Assembly (NCBI RefSeq): GCF_963966145.1
Contig: NC_091048.1
Location: 15,562,001 to 15,626,000, forward strand
Source of the DNA: Tenebrio molitor
Lineage: Eukaryota > Arthropoda > Insecta > Coleoptera > Tenebrionidae
Length of the DNA: 64,000 nucleotides
Direction of reading: 5' to 3'
Shown: piece by piece, positions 33,611-44,219 of the stretch
Layout: each line of letters begins with the position of its first letter
Numbering within the stretch: the first letter of the stretch is position 1
Position numbers and translations under genes: made by a program
The notes under the pieces: generated by a model
Databases searched by the model: none
Seen by the model: the letters and a program-made list of their open reading frames with translations, nothing else
Told to the model about the DNA's origin: nothing

Positions 33611-33752
33611 TACTGTAAATATAAATATTCACGCTATCCATTTATATTAAGCACTTGCTCAAAAGAACTACTTTTTCGAAAACTAATAAGAAATGTAAAC
33701 ATTTTATGACCTAAATCGGTTGTCAAAGGGACTGTTTTTTGTTCACTGGATT

Positions 33753-34031
33753 TATAGTCCGGACAAAATAGATGTGAATCCTGACTTTATTAATTCAAAT
33801 TATTAAATAACATGATAACGATAATAAATATTTATGGTAGGTCGTTCTCGAAAAGGGGCAGGTATATAAATACAGCGAGTTTTCGAAATTCTACTTGCAA
33901 CTTTGGTGGTGGATAATCATCTGTTTCCCATCATAAATCTTTGTTATTGTTTTCTTTACATTTTGATTTGAACATGTTAAATAACTTGACTTAATAAAGT
34001 CAGGATTCACATTTATTTTGTCCGGACTATA
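33753..34031. repeat. MITE with TATAGTCCGGACAAAATA ends
   Basis: The left end TATAGTCCGGACAAAATAGA then TGTGAATCCTGACTTTATTA is mirrored at the right. TA termini. It contains a non-coding centre of about 190 bp. Confidence 0.93.
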
Positions 34032-34039
34032 CAACTTAG

Positions 34040-34950
34040 AACAAAAAAGACTTTTACGTTCAGCAATTTTTGATTAAAGAAAAGGTCACTATTTCGCAAT
34101 TTCCTAGCTTTATATTCCAAATAGGCCAATATCACACTTTCAGACACTCTTTAATTTCTTAGAGCCACACCAATTCATGAAATCCTTCTAAGCAGATTCA
34201 TATTGTCTAGAAGGCTTTTCTGGGATAAGACTGCTGTTTCTAATACATCCAAAGGCAGATCATCTTCATCAATTTCGGAACTTATTTTTGTTTTTTCTTC
34301 TTTCTTTTATTAAACACCAGTAATTCTCCCAAAATTGCAACCAAACCTTACAAAATTAGAAGTTACATCGTTTGTTTGACGGTTGCTATCATTATTAGTT
34401 GGTCAGAGCATTCCAAATTTAAAACATCAAGATAATTGTAGACAAAAATTTTTTTGACTTTCCGCTAATGTGGAGCTGTGCAGTTTTCGAAAAAACGTTG
34501 TCTGATACTCAATTGCGAAATTCTTTTGCATTCTATGCCCTTATTGAGAGGAGACTTAATAAAACATAGATTTTTCTTACAATTGATATACAATATAAAA
34601 TTCGGGCGACCCCTCCTTACAAAGATACTGAAGGTGTAGAGTTTGCATCAAATTTTCTTAAAATAGAAATTAGGAATGTTTGCCGTTTATTTTATTTATC
34701 GTGAGAAAATAATGATGCAAAAAATTGTCTTAGAAAAGTAACGTTATCGCGTTGTAAAAAAATATTTCATTTTTGCAATTTTTGTTTAAAAAGAGACGGC
34801 AATTGGGCTGTATTATTGTTTTGTAACCTTGGATACGGATAATTCGAACTGGTATCAACCTAGGCATATTTTTGTACATATCTTAGCAACGGTTTGATCT
34901 GAAAATTATAAGGTAAGGAATGCGGTTGCTGTATTGAACAAAGTTAGAAG
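34040..34950. other. No gene recognised
   Basis: AT-rich unique-looking sequence with no ORF, repeat or RNA I can support. Confidence 0.45.
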
Positions 34951-34955
34951 GGTTA

Positions 34956-36097
34956 TACAGGGTGTCTCAGCTAAGACTTTTGTGCCTAATAACTCGGTTA
35001 TTTTCCAAAGGATTTTTGTGAAATTTAAAATGCAGATATTTTAGACGGTGAAGAATAAAATCTCATTAATGCAATCACCCAAGTCTTAAAAACGTAATTT
35101 TTACATACATTTTTAAAATGTTGAATCACTTAAGATTTACATCAAAAAATTGATCGTTAATAAAAAATGCTGTAGGGAGAAACTTGTCCTCGAAAGACGT
35201 CTGGTTTGCAAGAAAAAAGAAAAAACTGTGTTAAACGTGGCTGCAGATGCAAAAACGTAGACGCCTTTGAAACAAACGCGCACTATCGCGGAATTTTGGT
35301 CATCCCTTTTCGCACAAACACAGGTGACATATTTGACGTTTATTTTGCGAACCTTACAAACAATTACAAAGTTAAAGATAACATTTGGACGTAATTTATT
35401 ATACTGGATGCTTTAATTCTTCCATAAAGGACTAAAACACGATCGGGATATTTTAGCAAGGTAATTTAGTTCACGTACGCTTCCTGTGTCTTCAAATAAA
35501 TTGACGACTTTCTTAACCTTACATTTTGTAAAGCCTACATTTGGATAAGTGTTCTACGAGAAAACGAACTGTGTCATTGAAGTTCTTACGACACTCTCCC
35601 TAGGCAAAAATTGTTTCCTTTTTCAACAATATTGAAATTTCTGCCACTGTAGTCTATTTTTAGAGTATTTTCAATAAATTTACACAATTTGACGTTTCTA
35701 ATAAAGCGCGCCCAATTTTGACAGATTTTAAAGGGTGTACAAAATGTTTCTTGGCAATCTTTCATCAATTGTTTCAAAAGGTAACTGTTCAAATACTGTC
35801 AAATTTAAGATTAAATTTTTAACGACAAAATCTAATCTTTTCGTTGAATCAGACAAGTGATTTACTTAATTGTTTGTGTAGACCCCTATTTTTTAATGTT
35901 TAACAATCTAATAATAATCGCGACTAATTTTCAATAAAGGAAGCATGTCTTAAAATTACATTTTTTAACTTGAGGTTATTGTATTATTACTAATTGAACC
36001 TTCGCCGTCTAAAATATCTGTATTTTAAATTTCATAAAAATCCGTTGGCAAATAACCAAGATAGTAGGCTCGAAAGTCTTAGCTGAGACACCCTGTA
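34956..36097. mobile_element. TIR element with TACAGGGTGTCTCAGCTAAG ends
   Basis: Both ends share TACAGGGTGTCTCAGCTAAG, then ACTTT, and the arms continue for more than 100 bp (AAAATCTGCATTTT-type pairing, GACGGTGAAG/CTTCGCCGTC). About 1140 bp. Two short ORFs (35206-35394 plus, 35586-35792 minus) have no known motif. A truncated copy of its right part is at 37745-38085. Confidence 0.9.
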
Positions 36098-36229
36098 TCA
36101 TCTTAAGAATTATTCAAAACTTTTTTGAACAAGTTCTTACTTGCTTCACGGCATACTCTCTGCAACGCTTTGGAGTCGGAATGCTTTAATTATGAGACAC
36201 TCTGTATGAGAGGGTAATAAGAAGTTTAA

Positions 36230-36356
36230 TAGCCGTTTGCACCGTCGTAGTGTAAAATTAAGAAGAGCTTAAAACCTTGGTTACAATTATTAAAATCGTA
36301 GCAACAATTGTTTTTAAGCTTGGTTTAAAAATAAGGAACGCCGGTGCAAACGGCCA
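36230..36356. repeat. Short MITE with GGCCGTTTGCACCG ends
   Basis: AGCCGTTTGCACCGTCG pairs with CGCCGGTGCAAACGGCC, and TTAAAACC/GGTTTAAA also pairs. It has the same architecture as 3985-4128. Confidence 0.87.
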
Positions 36357-36389
36357 TAAATCTGGGTGTCTATTTGAAATTGAATATAC

Positions 36390-36606
36390 ATAAAGTTGAC
36401 TCAAGTTGCAAAAAACCACTTTGTATTTGCAACAGCACTTTTATGGCATTAGTCATTTGAAATTACTTGAAAACTGTACTTATATGGAAAGTATTTTATC
36501 CAAACTATGGTTTTCTGGTTCCTTTGTGCCTTTATTTGGTTCAAAAATATGAAAAAATTGCTGTTGCAAATGACAAGTGGTTTTTTGCAACTTGAGTCAA
36601 CTATAG
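36390..36606. repeat. MITE with GTTGACTCAAGTTGCAAAA ends
   Basis: GTTGACTCAAGTTGCAAAAA then ACCACTT and ATTTGCAACAGCA at the left are mirrored at the right end. Confidence 0.92.
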
Positions 36607-36609
36607 TAT

Positions 36610-36925
36610 AAAATATAGTAAACATTTAGTATTTTTGTGAGACACAGAGTTTTTTTTACTGCATAAATATAAGACACTAACAAAAATTAAAATTATCTGG
36701 TTATCATTTCAGAATTAAATATGGAATACAATTTGGTAAACATATAGCATTTTTAGGCAACAAAAGTTATTTTTAGTAGCAAATAATATAAGAAACTAGC
36801 GGGATGTCAATATCTGGTTATCGCTCTATGATTATGTATGGTCTTAATTTTGGTGAGCATTTAGTATGTTTGGATAACGAAAGTAATTTTTTGTATGAAT
36901 AAATTTGGTAAATTTGGTAAACAGT
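36610..36925 (+). repeat. Degenerate cluster with TTTGGTAAACAT motifs
   Basis: TTTGGTAAACATATAGCATT, TTTTGGTGAGCATTTAGTAT and AATTTGGTAAATTTGGTAAA repeat irregularly, opposite in sense to 33330-33610. Confidence 0.65.
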
Positions 36926-36974
36926 TAAATACCACCCATTTCTCTTTCATAACTTACTTACCTATTTTTAAAAA

Positions 36975-37205
36975 TTGTTAGAAAATAAAACTACGGCTAC
37001 TCAATCAGCAGATTCGAGATATAATGCAGATGTAACAGTAGAGCATTTTAGTAGCCCTCGAAAAGCAAAACGACATTTAAATATGAATCAACATGTTGAC
37101 GAGCAAAGGGAAATACACTACGAATGTAAGAAAACTGCGAAAGCTCTAAACAAAAACAAGATAAGAAGTAAACTTAACAAAGTTGTATTATTTAATAATG
37201 AATAA
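36975..37205 (+). pseudogene. Possible coiled-coil exon of a THAP/P-type transposase
   Basis: A 76-codon frame reads VEHFSSPRKAKRHLNMNQHV then EIHYECKKTAKALNKNKIRS and KLNKVV. The 'SPRKAKR' start followed by a Lys-rich helical stretch resembles the segment after the THAP domain in THAP-containing transposases. There is no start context, no THAP motif and no downstream domain, so this is a weak identification. It lies just right of an inverted motif cluster, which may mark an old element end. Confidence 0.3.
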
Positions 37206-37209
37206 ATAT

Positions 37210-37744
37210 AAGAATCTGTTACGAGTAATATTTATTTTGGTGTTTTTTGTAAGTTTCATCGATACTTGTGAGTTTGAATTTACGCACAAATTAAGGTTAA
37301 GTGGTTCACAAAAATATAGGTAGTTGTTGAAGGCAGACAACTCTCTTCACCTTTGTAGTCCAAACCTGGATTTCCTTTTGTGAAATCTTTACCAACAGCA
37401 TTGTCAGTGTTTCACATTAGAGTGAAAAATACCTGGCTTTAGACGAATTAGTCATTCTTAATACGTTCAAGTTCTAAAACAATAATACTTGATAGAGTTA
37501 ACGGTTCAAATACTCTCGAACTATGCAAACTTCAGAGAAACACATTAGAAAAAAGATGACACGAATGACAAGAGAGTAATAAATAATTGATAGATTGAGA
37601 ATTTAAACCAATCAGAGTCGGGGGACTCGCTAAAGGATGGTGCTAATACCCAGATAATGCGTTGAGAGCGACAGAAATAGATGGTACGTCTTGTTCAACT
37701 ATGATGGCTGTACACCTTATCCAGTACTAATAAATCCATGCTTG
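37210..37744. other. No gene recognised
   Basis: Unique-looking AT-rich sequence; nothing supportable. Confidence 0.4.
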
Positions 37745-38085
37745 TCAACTTTTCATCAATTGTTTCAAAAGCTAACTGCTTAAATACCTTCAAAATTTAC
37801 ATTAAATTTTTAACAAAATCTAATCTTTTCGTTGAATCAGACGAGTGATTTACTTAATTGTTTGTGTAGATACCTATTTTTTAATGTTTAACAATCTAAT
37901 AATAATTGAGCTTAATTTTCAATAAAGGAAACATGTCTTAAAATTACATTTTAAAAGTCGAGGTAACTTTATTATTACTAATTGAACCTTCACCGTCTAA
38001 AATATCTGTACATATTTTAAATTTTATAAAAATCCGTTGACAAAGAACCGAGTATTAGGCTCGAAAATCTTAGCTAAGTATATGG
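37745..38085. repeat. Truncated copy of the 34956-36097 element
   Basis: Matches 35757-36085 in the same orientation nearly throughout (for example TCTAATCTTTTCGTTGAATC, GTCTAAAATATCTGTA, TCTTAGCT(A/G)AG). The left two thirds of the element are absent. Confidence 0.9.
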
Positions 38086-38114
38086 TTTTCATATTTTGCT
38101 TTTTTGTGAAAATT

Positions 38115-38222
38115 ATGTTATACAGGGTGTAAATTGGGCTTTTTTTGGCACTCGTGGTTCTTTAAAACGCTCGTTTCACTCATGCCAAAAAAAGCCTAAT
38201 TTACACACGAACCCGTTAAATA
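38115..38222. repeat. AAATTGGGC-TTTTTTTGGCA palindrome, copy B
   Basis: TAAATTGGGCTTTTTTTGGC pairs with GCCAAAAAAAGCCTAATTTA, with ACTCGTGG and CACTCATG near the centre. It begins TACAGGGTG at the left. Confidence 0.88.
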
Positions 38223-38266
38223 AACCACTATTATTAAAGTCAAATGTAATCATTTTAGCATCTACC

Positions 38267-38517
38267 TACAGTCGCGAGCAATACATTTTGGTCGTCAAGG
38301 TCATTCTTTGACGCAATCGAAAATGCTCCATTGTAAAAGGGTCATAATTATCATAACCTATCATCATGTTGTGTGACATTAATTGTTATTTTTTTCTCAT
38401 TTTTTTGACACTCTGTTGACCTGGGCATAATTAGGCAGGGACATTTTTTAAATTTGTGACAATCTAACCAAATTTTGAAATGACATTGACGACCAAAATT
38501 TATTGCTCGCGACAGTA
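38267..38517. repeat. CAGTCGCGAGCAATA-family MITE, full copy
   Basis: TACAGTCGCGAGCAATACAT then TTTGGTCGTC at the left; the right end, reversed, reads TACTGTCGCGAGCAATAAAT then TTTGGTCGTC. TA termini. 251 bp. Family members are at 7791-7955 and 62170-62544. Confidence 0.94.
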
Positions 38518-38805
38518 CATATAAAATTTGGAACAAAATCCATAATAGGGTTATGTGGTGTTTTTAAGAAAATCGCTCGGTAAGGTCGATTTCATTTCTA
38601 AAAATGCGACCCTGTGGCGTGTAATTTGTTTAAATAACGTCATTGGTTTTTGCCCAATGACGTTATCAGTAATTTTTTTAAATGACAATCCCACTTTTTT
38701 CTTCTAATTCTGGTAGACATTCCTACTACCTAAAAGATGAATGAAAAAATATGGTACCTTACATTACAATTTTTTTGAGAAAATGTCAAATTTTACTTCA
38801 AAATA
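38516..38805. repeat. Partial end of the 58140-59711 family
   Basis: ATTTGGAACAAAATCCATAA, TTTTTAAGAAAATCGCTCGG and TGACAATCCCACTTTTTTCT match both arms of 58140-59711. Only one arm is present. Confidence 0.85.
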
Positions 38806-39084
38806 AAACGTAACATCAACAATTATTTACATCAAAGAAGGTCGTAAGGCCGTATGTCGACAGGGATGGAAGTACTTCTGGTTGCATAATATCCATTTCA
38901 ATTTCAATTTGGAAATTTTTGCCGAAACTCGGCCAAACAGGCAACAGCGCTGTATGTCCATTCTTGGTTATTGAAAACACCATTTTGCGTTAAAATTTGA
39001 TTCATAGTGACAGTTGTTTGACGTTTATTAGCTGAGTTAGCAAAGATACGAAAAATCTGACACTGCCAAAGTCATAGTCGACCC

Positions 39085-40570
39085 CACAGACAATTAAACT
39101 ATAGTAAGAGGCTGATTTCAAGTTGACTTACGACGGTCGCACTTGTTGTCATAGTAACGGCGCAAGAGAGAAAGATGACGCATTGGGAATTAATGTGTAA
39201 GACAAAGATAGCTACACATTTGCGCTCCACCACCTATTTGCCACCATGGCTTGAAATCGGGCCCTAAGACGTCTCGTTGCTACCCAATTTTTGAAAATGC
39301 GATTCCAGCGCGGCTCGAGCATTTGACCGAACTAATTTTATAGGCATGCTTGGTGGAGTTGTTTAACTTAATAATTTTTCCTCATTTAATATTAATTTCA
39401 AAAGCAAAATGTCTTTAAGTAATAAAAAAATTAACAATAAATGAATTCAATTAAAAACTGGAACCAACTAAAATTAAATATTCTGAAAAATTCCCATTTT
39501 CTTCGTAACATGTCTGACGATTTTTTTTTAATTCTCTTCTTACGAGTACGTCCTCCAGTTTTTGATGATCAAATTGATTGCTGGATGCAACAATTTTTCG
39601 GTCTAAGGAGATACGTAATTTCTTTCCAATATAATTTACTTCTCCAAATTTATTCAAATAATACACACTTAGAACGTAAATTTTGGCAACACAAATACAC
39701 AACTCTTCTGTTATATATTTTAGTTTCAATTTTGACTTGTCATGCTCTTATAAAGAGTAAAAATATGATGAATATCCGTATTTTGGGCAAATAAGCATTT
39801 TGGCATTCACCACAATCATTTTTAAATTTAGAAATTAATAAACCCCCTACATATGACACTGCCTGCAAGTCAAATTTATCGCTAAAAGTGATGTTGTCTT
39901 CCACCACAGAAACATTGCAAGTTAATAATTCGTTTTCATTTTCTTGTACTTTAGATTTCACTTTTAATTTACCGACAGATAAAAAATGCCTAAATTCAAA
40001 TTGTCCAAATGATGAGATGCATCGTCTTCATAATTTTCTCCATAGTATGCAAATATTTGTACTCTTTTTGTTACCGGGGGCACACACTATTGTTTGGTTT
40101 CTTTTTGTCTTGAAACTAAAAGTACAACTTTATTAATAAGTCAGTTTTACCACTTAAGTTTTTACCTTTCTAAATTACGTAGCAGATTCACAAATTGCCC
40201 AAAAAGTTGAAATTTTTTATTTTTCCCCTTTATTTATTGTTGTCATATTGACTTCTCAATACTGAAAACGTTGGATATTATAATTACTTAATAATTTAAT
40301 AAATGCCACTAATTCCTACCTTTTCATAGAAAGTCTTATATCTTTAATACATTTTTATTTTTTTCAGAAAAGTGTCACATTTGACAAATATTTTTTGATT
40401 GTTTTAAATACAACGGTAATACTCGAAATTTTACGAATAAATACGAGGGAGTGTTTTGGCCAAATGCGTGCGGAGCAGCACGAGCACTGTCGAAGCTATT
40501 CCAACATTATTATATGGGAATGAGATTGAAGTGTCTTACTACCATACTTACTATAGTTTAATTGTCTGTG
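39085..40570 (-). mobile_element. Transposon with 8-bp target duplication, P- or hAT-like
   Basis: TIR of 24 bp starting CACAGACAATTAAACTATAG. Flanking octamers GTCGACCC (39077-39084) and GTCGCCCC (40571-40578) differ at one base. It carries a transposase-like remnant on the minus strand. Length 1486 bp, so it is internally deleted or degenerate. Confidence 0.85.
39740..40140 (-). pseudogene. Transposase remnant, possibly P/THAP9-type
   Basis: Minus-strand frames read VQIFAYYGENYEDDASHHLD, then (separated by a stop) ELLTCNVSVVEDNITFSDKF and DLQAVSYVGGLLISKFKNDC, GECQNAYLP. The 'SYVGG…KFK..CGEC' pattern resembles the region before the C-terminal domain of P/THAP9-like transposases, where a 'YVAGY..+K…C..C' motif is usual. 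The more distal minus frame 39451-39729 carries no motif I recognise. No intact catalytic core can be seen, and several stops are present. Its position within an element with 8-bp duplication is consistent with this call; hAT remains possible. Confidence 0.4.
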
Positions 40571-40974
40571 GTCGCCCCTTATCTAAGTAATTGTTGGTCA
40601 CACCGTATATCTTCTCTGCAGCAATTGGAATGAAAATAAAATAAAATCGAATGAAAAACCTTCTACTAGATTGACATCAGCTCGTTTTTTTAAATTCTGG
40701 TAAACCTATTTTTAAAACATTACCTAAATAGCTGCAAATTTGATTTTGTTTCGAAATACATTTAATTACCTATAGTAAATTCATTTTTGTAATGACGAAT
40801 GAGAGTTACTAAATTTAGTAACTTTTGTCTTGTGAACACACCTTTTTACCGCGAATTTGGGGTTTTAAAAAGTTAGGTTATGGGTCACGTCATTTGCTTC
40901 TACAATTTTGTACTTTTTCATTACGTCTCCATTATCTCCATAAGTAATTTGTTTTATTTTGTTGAAAGCCTTTA

Positions 40975-41028
40975 AAATGTGCTGCTTCGTCTGCTGCCTG
41001 CTAAGCAAGCAGACGAAGCAGCACATTA
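40975..41028. repeat. Perfect hairpin with 19-bp stem
   Basis: AATGTGCTGCTTCGTCTGC is followed by 14 bp and then the exact complement GCAGACGAAGCAGCACATT. The stem is GC-rich against an AT-rich background. No element ends were found around it. Confidence 0.9.
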
Positions 41029-41248
41029 CTGATGCTCTACCACTGCTCTGCTCCGTTGGAAATTCATTCATCATGGCAGTGACAATTTAAATCTTTGCCA
41101 ACTGTTTAATTTTTATTTATTTTGTAAAAAAATCTAACAACAAAAAAGTTCCAGCTAGTCTGTCATTACAAAAATTAATTTACTATATCAAGGCCACGAA
41201 ATCATTCTTTAAGGTACCGAGAGAAAAATTATTAATTTATGTATTGTA

Positions 41249-41290
41249 CAGGGTGTCCCCAAAAAAGAAGACGAGTCCATAACTTTTTCA
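41249..41290 (+). repeat. Broken end of the foldback family
   Basis: TACAGGGTGTCCCCAAAAAA then GAAGACGAGTCCATAACT equals the terminus of 12489-13223 and 41514-42246; the match ends after about 40 bp. Confidence 0.85.
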
Positions 41291-41513
41291 CGACTTTAAC
41301 GAACAAAACAAAAAAAACAATTATGCATATCCATCATTAAAAAGCACTTTCAGTTTTTCCTGAATTTTCCAATTTTCCGGGCAACTTTTCCATTTTTTTT
41401 GCTTTTTAAACCACCCCTGTATTAAAGCGAACAAAAGAAAAAAATTAATATTCAAATCGGTCAAGCCGTGTTTGAGTTTTAGCGAGACTAACGAACGGCG
41501 ATTCATTTTTATA

Positions 41514-42246
41514 TACAGGTATCCCCAAAAAAGAAGACGAGTCCATAACTCCGTTATTTATCGGAAGATTTTAATTATCTGTACACCAAATTGAATGGTT
41601 GTTAATAGGCTACAAAATGGCCTAATAAATTCAAGTATAGCCCCATGGGGTTCAAGGATAAACTGTCAAAATATTTTTTTCAAATGGGATTACATATTTT
41701 TTTTTAGTAATTCTGATAGAGATTTTTATTCTGAAAACAACAATGTATCACAAGTATACACTTATATACCAAAAAAAAAAAAAAAAAAAAATGTAAAATA
41801 ACCGCTGCTATCGTCTATGTTCTATTTTGCGCTAATCATTGGTGGCATATTTGCGCAATCTCACATGTTATTATTTGTCATTTGTTTTTCCAGCTACCTT
41901 AATTTGGTTATTACATTATAACGCAATGCATTTTGATAGCTTTTCGCTTGGTGCTCGTCATTTGTTTCAAAAGTTAGTGTTATTTTTTTATGTGAAGTTA
42001 TACTTGTGATACATTGTTGTTTTCAGAATTAAAATCTCTATCAGAATTACTTAAAAAAAATATGTAATCCTATTTAAAAAAAAATATATTTTGACAATTT
42101 ATTCTTGAAGCCCTTGGAGCTATACGTGAATTTATTAAGCCGTTTTGTAGCCTATTAACAACCATTTAATTTGGTGTATAGATAATTAAAATCCTCCGAT
42201 AAATAAGGGAGCTATGGACTCGTCTTTTTTTTTTGGGGACACTGTT
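41514..42246. repeat. Long foldback element, copy B
   Basis: Starts TACAGGTATCCCCAAAAAAG and ends CTTTTTTTTTTGGGGACACT. The arms and centre match 12489-13223 (TTAATAGGCTACAAAATGGC, TCTGATAGAGATTT). An A-run of 21 lies at about 41771. Confidence 0.93.
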
Positions 42247-42249
42247 TTA

Positions 42250-42617
42250 GATATTATGTATATCTGGCACAAAACGAATCCAATTACGGGATAGGAAAAA
42301 TGAACAGGAAAAAGAGACACAAAAATGCAAAACATGCTACAAAAATATATCAATTTTGGGTTTGAAAAATAATTTCAGTCCCAAAAAAACTTTTCGTTTC
42401 AACTATACTAACCTACTCCAAATCGAACAAACATCAATTATTGACTCCAATGGGGCTAATACGGATCTGGATCTGACATACGAAATTTGCAAACAGAAGA
42501 GCAAATAAATTTACATTAATTTTATTAGACTTTAATGTTGTATTCTATTTAGTTGTGGCTAAAGAAAAATATATTCGTTATATTTTCTTGGGTGTTCTGT
42601 CTGCTTCGGTTATCACC
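42250..42617. other. No gene recognised
   Basis: Nothing supportable between the two repeats. Confidence 0.4.
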
Positions 42618-42819
42618 AGTGTTAGGACAAATTAAATAGTACCGAACAGTCGACCAGTAAAACTTTGCGTAATCCCTGGCTCGCACATAAACACGATTCA
42701 GTTGGTTCGGCTGTTATTTAAAGCAAACCAGCTGAATCCTGTTTATATGTGAGCGGGGTATTACGCGAAGTTGTACCTACTGGTCGACTTGTCCGGGACT
42801 ATTCAGTTTTAAGACTGGT
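42618..42819. repeat. Palindromic MITE, family 1 copy B
   Basis: Shares GTCGACCAGTA, ACTTTGCGTAATCCC, TCGCACATAAACACGATTCA and the mirror arm with 15-205; the outermost bases have diverged. Confidence 0.9.
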
Positions 42820-43620
42820 TATCATGGTCAAATTTTCGCACGCCACTGTGCTCCTGTGACGTCCAAATCAAGCTCTCAAATTATGAGCTAAATTTAGAAC
42901 TTCGTTATGCTAATTTATTGGCATGTTAAACATGAAATAAACTGAAAATATGGGACACAAATGCAACCGAAATAATGAAACAAAATGTTCCGCGTGAGAC
43001 TGACGAATTGAATGAAGCAAAATGCAAATTTTTACTCGACAAGCTGTCAGCTATTGCCACCAGTGAATGCCAAAATAAATACAATTTTAACAAACTTAAT
43101 GCAATTTAATAAAATATGTCAGACAAATAATGGGTTATTCGGCTAATGGTTGACATAAAGAAAACATCCGCTCTTCGTATTTCATTTCGACTCGATGGCG
43201 TATAATAACAACCGTCCTGTTTTGGATAAAAGATAGTGATTTGAAATTTTGAAAATGTGGTCATGATGGGGTTTGCGAAAGAAAGAGGCGCGCAACCTTC
43301 GCTCTAATGATCGTGAAGTAAGAATGCAGGTTATTGTTTATAGAACGGATGAAGCGTATAAATTGTAGCTTACAGACTCCATAAACCTTGGTAGGCTGGG
43401 TAGGTCGATCAGGTCGTGTATCGTGATAAAGGCCCGGCGGGAACCGTCTCTGATCGTGACTTTCATTAAGTCTGTGACGTCATATGTACAAAAAAAGCAA
43501 AAGGGAACAATAAGCTTTTAACCGAAGTTGTCTTTCACCACGCAAAATCGATCAATCTTATAGATTAAGCGAAACAAACAACGATTCAATTAATTAAAAT
43601 CGAATTATGATGAATAATGA
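42820..43620. other. Unique-looking sequence upstream of the tRNA gene
   Basis: No ORF or repeat can be supported. It is somewhat less AT-rich near 43390-43490, including GTGACGTCAT. Confidence 0.4.
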
Positions 43621-43623
43621 AGG

Positions 43624-43630
43624 AAAAAAA
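43624..43630 (-). terminator. RNA polymerase III terminator of tRNA-Leu
   Basis: On the minus strand a run of seven T follows six bases after the tRNA 3' end, the usual pol III stop signal. Confidence 0.85.
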
Positions 43631-43635
43631 ATTAC

Positions 43636-43719
43636 TTGTCAGGAGTGGGATTCGAACCCACGCCCACAGAGTGGACTGCGACCTGAACGCAGCGCCTTAG
43701 ACCGCTCGGCCATCCTGAC
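43636..43719 (-). tRNA. tRNA-Leu (anticodon CAG)
   Basis: Read on the minus strand, the 7-bp acceptor stem is GTCAGGA / TCCTGAC with discriminator A. The D arm contains GGCCGAGCGGTCTAAGGC (A box). The anticodon stem CTGCG / CGCAG holds the loop TTCAGGT, giving anticodon CAG, which reads CUG leucine codons. A long variable arm (TCCACTCTGTGGG region) fits a class II tRNA, and the T arm GGTTCGAATCC is the B box. No intron and no encoded CCA, as in nuclear eukaryotic genes. The length is about 84 nt. All stems pair, so it should be functional. The overlapping minus-strand ORF 43632-43877 is a shadow. Confidence 0.98.
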
Positions 43720-43889
43720 TTGTTCCTACAAATTTCTCCCACTGTAAATAAACAGCACACAATAATTGTTAATTCATATTTAATTAAAAAAGTAAATAAA
43801 TAATAATTATTTTTGATATTACAAACAATTATTATCATAATAATAAATTCGTGCATACGTTCATAGTTCAAGAGCACTTGAATTTTAAG

Positions 43890-44215
43890 TTACTGCCAAA
43901 ATACGATTTATGCAACCCACCGTTCATGCGTGCGCTACATGAACGTGATTTATCGTGGGAAATTCTTGGAAGTCAACAGCGAATTTGGGGTTATTGTCAC
44001 AGGATATTCGGCAATGGTGCTGGCTAGACGGCGGCAATGACATTGACCTGACTGCCGACGCCCCCGACGCTGCATCATTGATTACAAAGTAACACCAGAC
44101 GTACCTCGCCCAGCCCTCCTGTATCCTGTGTAATTCCGCCGCCCCCGCGTCCTTGAACGAGGACGCGTCGGTCTTATCAAAGATCGCAGCGCACAGACGT
44201 CTGGAAATCCTAAAT
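43890..44215. other. GC-rich block beside the tRNA gene, with two hairpins
   Basis: Contains CGTTCATG..CATGAACG (43919-43946) and CGCGTCCTTGAACGAGGACGCG-type pairing (44147-44168; stem CGCGTCCT). It is much richer in GC and CpG than its surroundings, with no open frame. Could be conserved regulatory sequence. Confidence 0.45.
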
Positions 44216-44219
44216 ATTC

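Larger units (their letters stand above)
38807..40607. mobile_element. TIR element split by a younger transposon
   Basis: The segments 38807-39084 and 40571-40607 together match the element at 56493-56850 in inverted orientation. Shared landmarks are ATCAACAATTATTT, GAAACTCGGCCAAACA, GCAAAGATACGAAAA and CTTATCTAAGTAATTGTTG. The break coincides with the insertion at 39085-40570. Confidence 0.85.

Noticed and set aside
35206..35792. Short ORFs inside the 34956-36097 element as a transposase
   Set aside because: No catalytic or DNA-binding motif was recognisable and the two frames are on opposite strands.
39441..39794. 117-codon plus-strand ORF
   Set aside because: It lies antisense to the transposase-like remnant of the 39085-40570 element and shows no domain.
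40975..41028. microRNA precursor
   Set aside because: A fully perfect 19-bp stem with a short loop is not by itself typical of a miRNA precursor; kept only as a hairpin.
43632..43877. 81-codon minus-strand ORF
   Set aside because: It runs through the tRNA-Leu gene; the peptide is a translation of the tRNA.
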